A DNA stretch of 64,000 nt from Mytilus californianus (Eukaryota; Mollusca; Bivalvia; Mytilida; Mytilidae). The stretch spans positions 60,520,995 through 60,584,994 of the forward strand of contig NW_026262690.1 of the NCBI RefSeq assembly GCF_021869535.1, read 5' to 3'. The notes beneath the pieces were generated by a model. The model was not told where the DNA came from, searched no databases, and saw only the letters and a program-made list of their open reading frames with translations. Shown here piece after piece: positions 61,201 through 64,000 of this stretch. The first letter of the stretch is position 1. Each line of letters starts with the position of its first letter. The translations under genes and the position numbers were made by a program.

Positions 61201-63101
61201 TTTCATGGGGTTCTTTAATATGCTGAATCTAACCGTGTATTTAGTTTTTGGATTTTGGGCCCCGTTTTTAAATTGGTCCACATTGAGGTCCAAAGGGTCC
61301 AAAATTAAACTTTGTTAGATTTCATCAAAAATTGAATTATTGGGGTTCTTTGATATGCCGAATCTAACCGTGTATTTAGATTCTTAAATTTTGGTTCCGT
61401 TTTCAAATTGGTCTACATTAAGGTCCAAAGGGTCCAAAATTAAACTTAGTTTGATTTTAACAAAAATTGAATTCTTAGGGTTCTTTGATATGCTGAATCT
61501 AAACATGTATTTAGATTTTTGATTATGGGCCCAGTTTTCAAGTTGGTCCAAATCGGGGTCCAAAATTAAACTTTGTTTGATTTCAACAAAAATTGAATAT
61601 ATGGGGTTCTTTGATATGCTGAATCTAACCATGTATTTAGATTTTTGATTTTTGGGCCCCGTTATCAACTTTGTCCACATTGAGGTCAAAAGGGTCCAAA
61701 ATTAAACTTTGTTTGATTTCATCAAAAATTGAATTATTGGGGTTCTTTGATATGCCGAATCTAACCGTGTATTTAGATTCTTAATTTTTGGTTCCGTTTT
61801 CAAATTGGTCTACATTAAGGTCCAAAGGGTCCAAAATTAAACTTAGTTTGATTTTAACAAAAATTGAATTCTTAGGGTTCTTTGATATGCTGAATCTAAA
61901 CATGTATTTAGATTTTTGATTATGGGCCCAGTTTTCAAGTTGGTCCAAATCGGGGTCCAAAATTAAACTTTGTTTGATTTCAACAAAAATTGAATATATG
62001 GGGTTCTTTGATATGCTGAATCTAACCATGTATTTAGATTTTTGATTTTTGGGCCCCGTTATCAACTTTGTCCACATTGAGGTCAAAAGGGTCCAAAATT
62101 AAACTTTGTTTGATTTCATCAAAAATTGAATTCTTGGGGTTCTTTGATATGCTGAATCTAACCATGTATTTAGATTTTGGATATTGGACCATAATAGGTG
62201 AATGTCCAATTTAAAATTTTTAAGTTCTTAGACCACATTCAATCTGTGTTAGAAACCTATGCTGTGTCAAATATTTAATCACAATCCAAATCCAAAGCTG
62301 TATCAAGCTTGAATGTTGTGTCCATACTTCCCCCAACTGTTCAGGGTTCGACCTCTGCGGTCGTATCAAGCTGCGCCCTGCGGAGCATTTTATTGATAAT
62401 TGCTGATGAGACAATGGTTTAGGGAAAAACACCAAAGCTGTGATTAAATACATATTTGAAATAATACACATCTACAACCTATTTGAAATAAATACACATC
62501 TACAACCTATTTGAAATAATACACATCTACAACCTATTTGAAATGATACACATCTACCGTTGCAAACTTTCCACAGGTGCTATCCCCTCTATATAACAAT
62601 AATAATATGTGGTATGATTGTCAATGAGACAACTTTCCACCAGAGACCAAATGATGTTGAAAGTAACAACTATCAGTCACTGTATGGCATTCAACAATGA
62701 TCAAAACCCATACAGCATAGTAAGCTACAAAAGGTGCTCTAGTTAACTTTTATCTACTGTATTTATGAAACTTTGATATTCAGATGACACTTCTATATTA
62801 ATATAAACATTGATAAGATGCATTGATTACAAAAATGGTCCTGCATCATACATAACACATCCAGGTAAAGCAATTGTTTAATATATGGTTGAGTTAAAAT
62901 ACTTTTACTTTGTTTTCAGAGTAATTTGATAATGTTAATTTTGACTTGATAAAGGTTAATTGTTGTTACAGGTTTTAGATCCCAAGTTTGTAGAGTCTTT
63001 CACAAATGTCAACAGATGGTTTACAACACTTGTTAACCAACCTCAGTTTAAAAAAGTGATTGGAGATTTTAAATTTTGTGAGAAGATGGCAGAATTTGAT
63101 G
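46247..63101 (+). CDS. EEF1G orthologue: Elongation factor 1-gamma, N-terminal half (complete GST-like domain); gene continues past the window
   Basis: eEF1-gamma is a structural subunit of the EF1B complex, which recharges eEF1A with GTP during translation elongation in the cytosol. Six exons are visible: 46247-46258, 46382-46531, 49323-49386, 51358-51500, 53298-53441 and 62972-63101. They join in frame to about 214 residues. The thioredoxin-like GST-N part (about 4-80) includes [29 protein letters not shown] and [10 protein letters not shown]. The all-helical GST-C part (about 90-214) includes [31 protein letters not shown] and CEKMAEFD. These are hallmark eEF1-gamma segments, distinct from cytosolic GSTs. 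The linker and C-terminal EF1G domain lie beyond 64000. Intron 5 is about 9.5 kb and full of antisense repeat elements. Confidence 0.96.
46382..46531 (+). CDS. EEF1G orthologue: eEF1-gamma exon 2
   Basis: The acceptor is TTTTGTAG and the donor AAA|GTAAGT. Fifty codons run from [15 protein letters not shown] to [11 protein letters not shown], the first beta-alpha part of the GST-N domain. Phase 0 at both ends. Confidence 0.96.
46818..47196. mobile_element. 379-bp MITE with TA flanks in eEF1-gamma intron 2
   Basis: TIRs GCCTGGCATCCTGACC and GGCCAGGATCCCAGGC (about 14 of 16 matching as inverted repeats), each flanked by TA. No coding capacity. Probably Tc1/mariner-related, by the TA target. Confidence 0.7.
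47940..48940 (+). repeat. Direct duplication inside eEF1-gamma intron 2
   Basis: About 180 bp at 47940-48120 recur at 48760-48938, both with AAGAACTGAAGGCAGAGAAA and CATATTCAGAATAACTACAT. Offset about 820 bp. Confidence 0.75.
48205..48262 (-). mobile_element. Truncated 3' end of an M1-type element
   Basis: On the minus strand: GACGACGCCGATGTCATACC, AATATACGA, and a broken hairpin remnant ending GGTCAGATAAAAA. Only the end remains. Confidence 0.5.
49323..49386 (+). CDS. EEF1G orthologue: eEF1-gamma exon 3
   Basis: Between TTATTTTACAG and C|GTATGT. It encodes [21 protein letters not shown] plus one base of the next Leu codon. It contains the cis-Pro region (VPAF) and the conserved ESNAIA of the GST-N fold. 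Confidence 0.96.
49687..50595 (+). mobile_element. 909-bp TIR element with TA flanks (non-autonomous DNA transposon)
   Basis: TIRs CCGTAGAAAGGCTTGTATAG and CTATACAAGCCTTTCTACGG (perfect over 20 bp; about 24 of 25 in all), flanked by TA at 49685-49686 and 50596-50597. TAGTCCGCACCCC occurs near both ends as a direct subterminal repeat. A diverged copy lies inverted at 13853-14701. No transposase frame. It lies in eEF1-gamma intron 3. Confidence 0.9.
51358..51500 (+). CDS. EEF1G orthologue: eEF1-gamma exon 4
   Basis: Between TTTATTTTAG and CAG|GTATGT, 143 nt. It encodes the domain linker [11 protein letters not shown] and the start of GST-C ([20 protein letters not shown], then [13 protein letters not shown]). 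Confidence 0.96.
51551..52851 (-). mobile_element. Short M1 element without A-type repeats, antisense in eEF1-gamma intron 4
   Basis: Read on the minus strand: TAAAATGCTCCTCTGGG, ATACGACCGCA, poly-A/poly-C (G-run at 52555-52572), B-type repeats, GACGACG tract, terminal hairpin (GCTGTCGTAT then AAAAA). Confidence 0.85.
53298..53441 (+). CDS. EEF1G orthologue: eEF1-gamma exon 5
   Basis: Between TTTTTATAG and TAT|GTAAGT, 48 codons. It begins [20 protein letters not shown] and includes the conserved N-capping region [20 protein letters not shown] of the GST-C domain. Phase 0 at both ends. Confidence 0.96.
54528..56468 (-). mobile_element. M1 element nested in the D-type element
   Basis: On the minus strand: M module at 56468-56270, A-type repeats to 55690, 34-bp block 55620-55390, a homopolymer tract at 55232-55280, B-type repeats, GACGACG and the terminal hairpin at 54530-54560. 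Host flanks read AAAATGTAA and AAAGTTAATGACGACG, consistent with a TGTAAAAAGTTA target. Confidence 0.85.
55232..55275 (+). repeat. Poly-T tract
   Basis: An almost pure T run of more than 35 nt at the poly-A position of the minus-strand M1 copy. Confidence 0.95.
56486..57935 (+). repeat. 166-bp satellite-like array, nine units
   Basis: Landmark AGAGAACCACTGAATGGAAT starts at 56486, 56652, 56818, 56984, 57150, 57316, 57482 and 57649, with a diverged unit at 57819. Six successive 166-bp steps are exact. Each unit contains AAGATGGCCGCC or a close variant. Short minus-strand frames here are artefacts of the array. Confidence 0.95.
58395..59738 (-). mobile_element. H element, complete, antisense in eEF1-gamma intron 5
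   Basis: On the minus strand: CAAGAAATAATTG, hairpin GTAACAGGATGCTGTTAC, X motif AGTCTCCCAAAC, about eight 120-bp units (59570-58640), and the terminal hairpin AAGTCTCCAAAC / GTTTGGGAGACTT followed by TATAAC. Reading frames with [16 protein letters not shown] arise from the repeat and are not genes. Confidence 0.85.
59820..59960. repeat. Fragment of the dispersed mussel-type repeat
   Basis: AACAATTCAAACAAGAAAAC and a degraded GGCCCCTTACATGGGATGGG match the copies at 5640-6270. Confidence 0.45.
60054..62392 (-). mobile_element. Full M1 element, antisense in eEF1-gamma intron 5
   Basis: On the minus strand: TAAAATGCTCCGCAGGG, ATACGACCGCA, A-type repeats (62170-61190), 34-bp block (61140-60920), poly-A, B-type repeats, GACGACG, terminal hairpin at 60056-60090, AAAAA. 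The A-array contains two nearly identical 397-bp higher-order units (61384-61780 and 61781-62177). Confidence 0.88.
62455..62560 (+). repeat. About 31-bp tandem repeat, four units
   Basis: ACACATCTACAACCTATTTG plus AAATAAT, repeated with one-base length changes. Confidence 0.85.
62605..62745 (+). repeat. Fragment of the dispersed mussel-type repeat
   Basis: AATGAGACAACTTTCCACCA and GGCATTCAACAATGATCAAA match the copies at 5640-6270. Confidence 0.6.
62972..63101 (+). CDS. EEF1G orthologue: eEF1-gamma exon 6
   Basis: Between GTTGTTACAG and G|GTAATA, 130 nt. It starts [17 protein letters not shown], continues [20 protein letters not shown] and ends MAEFD plus one base. This is the last helix of the GST-C domain; the next exon should encode the Lys-rich linker outside the window. 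Confidence 0.96.
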
Positions 63102-63120
63102 GTAATAACAGCATACACAT

Positions 63121-63160
63121 TTTTAGCTCACCTGGCCCAAAGGGCCAAATGAGTTTTTGT
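63121..63160 (-). mobile_element. D-type terminal hairpin
   Basis: On the minus strand: CTCATTTGGCCCTTTGGGCC, AGGTGAGCT, AAAAA. An E-type end abuts it. Confidence 0.6.
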
Positions 63161-64000
63161 AGAGCCTGCGACTTTTGTCGCAGAAAGCTCGACATAGGGA
63201 TAGTGATCCGGCGGCGGCGTTAGCTAACTTCTTAAAAGCTTTATATTTTAGAAGGTGGAAGACCTGGATGCTTCATACTTTGTATATGGATGCCTCATGT
63301 TACGAAGTTTCCGTCAGTCACATGTCCAATGTCCTTGACCTCATTTTCATGGTTCAGTGAAAAAAAAGTTCAGATTTTTTGTAATGTTAAATTCTCTCTT
63401 ATTATAAGTAATAGGATAACTATATTTGGTATGTGCGTACCTTGCAAGGTCCTCATGCCTGTCAGACAGTTTTCACTTGACCTCGACCTCATTTCATGGA
63501 TCATTAAACAAGGTTAAGTTTTGGTGGTCAAGTCCATATCTCAGATACTATAAGCAATAGGTCTAGTATATTCGGTGTATGGAAGGACTGTAAGGTGTAC
63601 ATGTCCAACTGGCAGGTGTCATCTGACCTTGACCTCATTTTCATGGTTCAGTGGTTATAGTTAAGTTTTTGTGTTTTGGTCCGTTTTTCTTATACTGTAT
63701 GCAATAGGTCTACTATATTTGGTGTATGGATTGATTGTAAGGTGTACATGTCTAGCTGGCAGGTGTCATCTGACCTCAACCTCATTTTCATGGTTCAGTG
63801 GTTATAGTTAAGTTTTTTAGTTTTGATCTTTTTTCTTATACTATATGCAATAAGTCAACTATATTTGGTGTATGGAAATATTCTATGATGTACATGTCAG
63901 TCTCGCAGGTTTTATTTGACCTTGACCTCATTTTCACTGTTCATTGCTCAGTGTTAAGTTTATGTGTTTCAGTCTGTTTTTCTTAAACTATAAGCAATAG
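63158..64000 (-). mobile_element. E-type element, antisense in the eEF1-gamma intron after exon 6, cut by the window end
   Basis: 3' hairpin CTGCGACAAAAGTCGCAGGC followed by TCTACAAAAA, then diverged E repeats of about 150 bp (landmark CAGGTGTCATCTGACC on the plus strand). The 5' end lies beyond 64000. Confidence 0.7.

Noticed and set aside
700-62392. LTR retrotransposon or retrovirus-like element
   Set aside because: No long direct terminal repeats, primer-binding site, or gag/pol-like coding sequence seen anywhere in the window.

Overview
The window is eukaryotic, intron-rich, AT-rich and packed with repeats. Two conserved animal genes and dispersed repeats familiar from mussel genomes suggest a bivalve mollusc, probably a mytilid. 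That assignment is an inference, since no ribosomal or mitochondrial marker is present. About half of the window is transposable-element or satellite-like DNA.

Genes. (1) Calcineurin B, the regulatory EF-hand subunit, lies on the minus strand. Four internal coding exons (24241 down to 20947) lead to two alternative terminal exons (18829-18782 and 18727-18677). The exon with the start Met lies above 24241 and was not located. With exon 1 supplying only ATG, the protein is 170 aa and all four EF-hand loops are intact. (2) eEF1-gamma, the GST-domain subunit of the EF1B complex, lies on the plus strand. A 12-nt first coding exon at 46247 follows a 5'TOP-like start; five more exons run to 63101, and the gene leaves the window. 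(3) A possible unidentified plus-strand gene is represented by a first exon at 25461 split by an 843-bp hAT-type MITE and a terminal exon at 38580-38748 with a poly(A) signal.

Repeat layout. 0-11.3 kb is a D element invaded by an M1 element that has been invaded again. 11.3-18.6 kb is AT-rich, repeat-poor DNA downstream of calcineurin B, with one 849-bp TIR element. 18.7-24.2 kb is the calcineurin B gene. 24.2-38.5 kb holds a tandem block, the hAT MITE and a four-level nest of elements (B, F, E, D, M1). 38.5-46 kb is mostly single-copy, with a 120-bp-repeat element (H). 46.2-64 kb is eEF1-gamma, whose introns carry element copies in the opposite orientation.

Main observation. Five otherwise dissimilar repeat families (M1, F/M2, D, E, H) share one end plan. 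At the 5' end there is a small hairpin, then 2-5 nt, then a motif X of about 8-13 nt. The middle is tandem repeats, usually of 120-170 bp. The 3' end is a hairpin whose last arm is the reverse complement of X, usually followed by an A-run. X differs between families, but its two ends change together. Several copies sit inside other repeats, so empty sites can be read within the window; they show insertion inside A-runs with no clear target duplication. This fits non-autonomous Helitron/Helentron-type (pearl/HINE-like) elements. All oriented copies are + left of about 44.7 kb and - right of about 48 kb, which is antisense to the host genes wherever a host gene is known.
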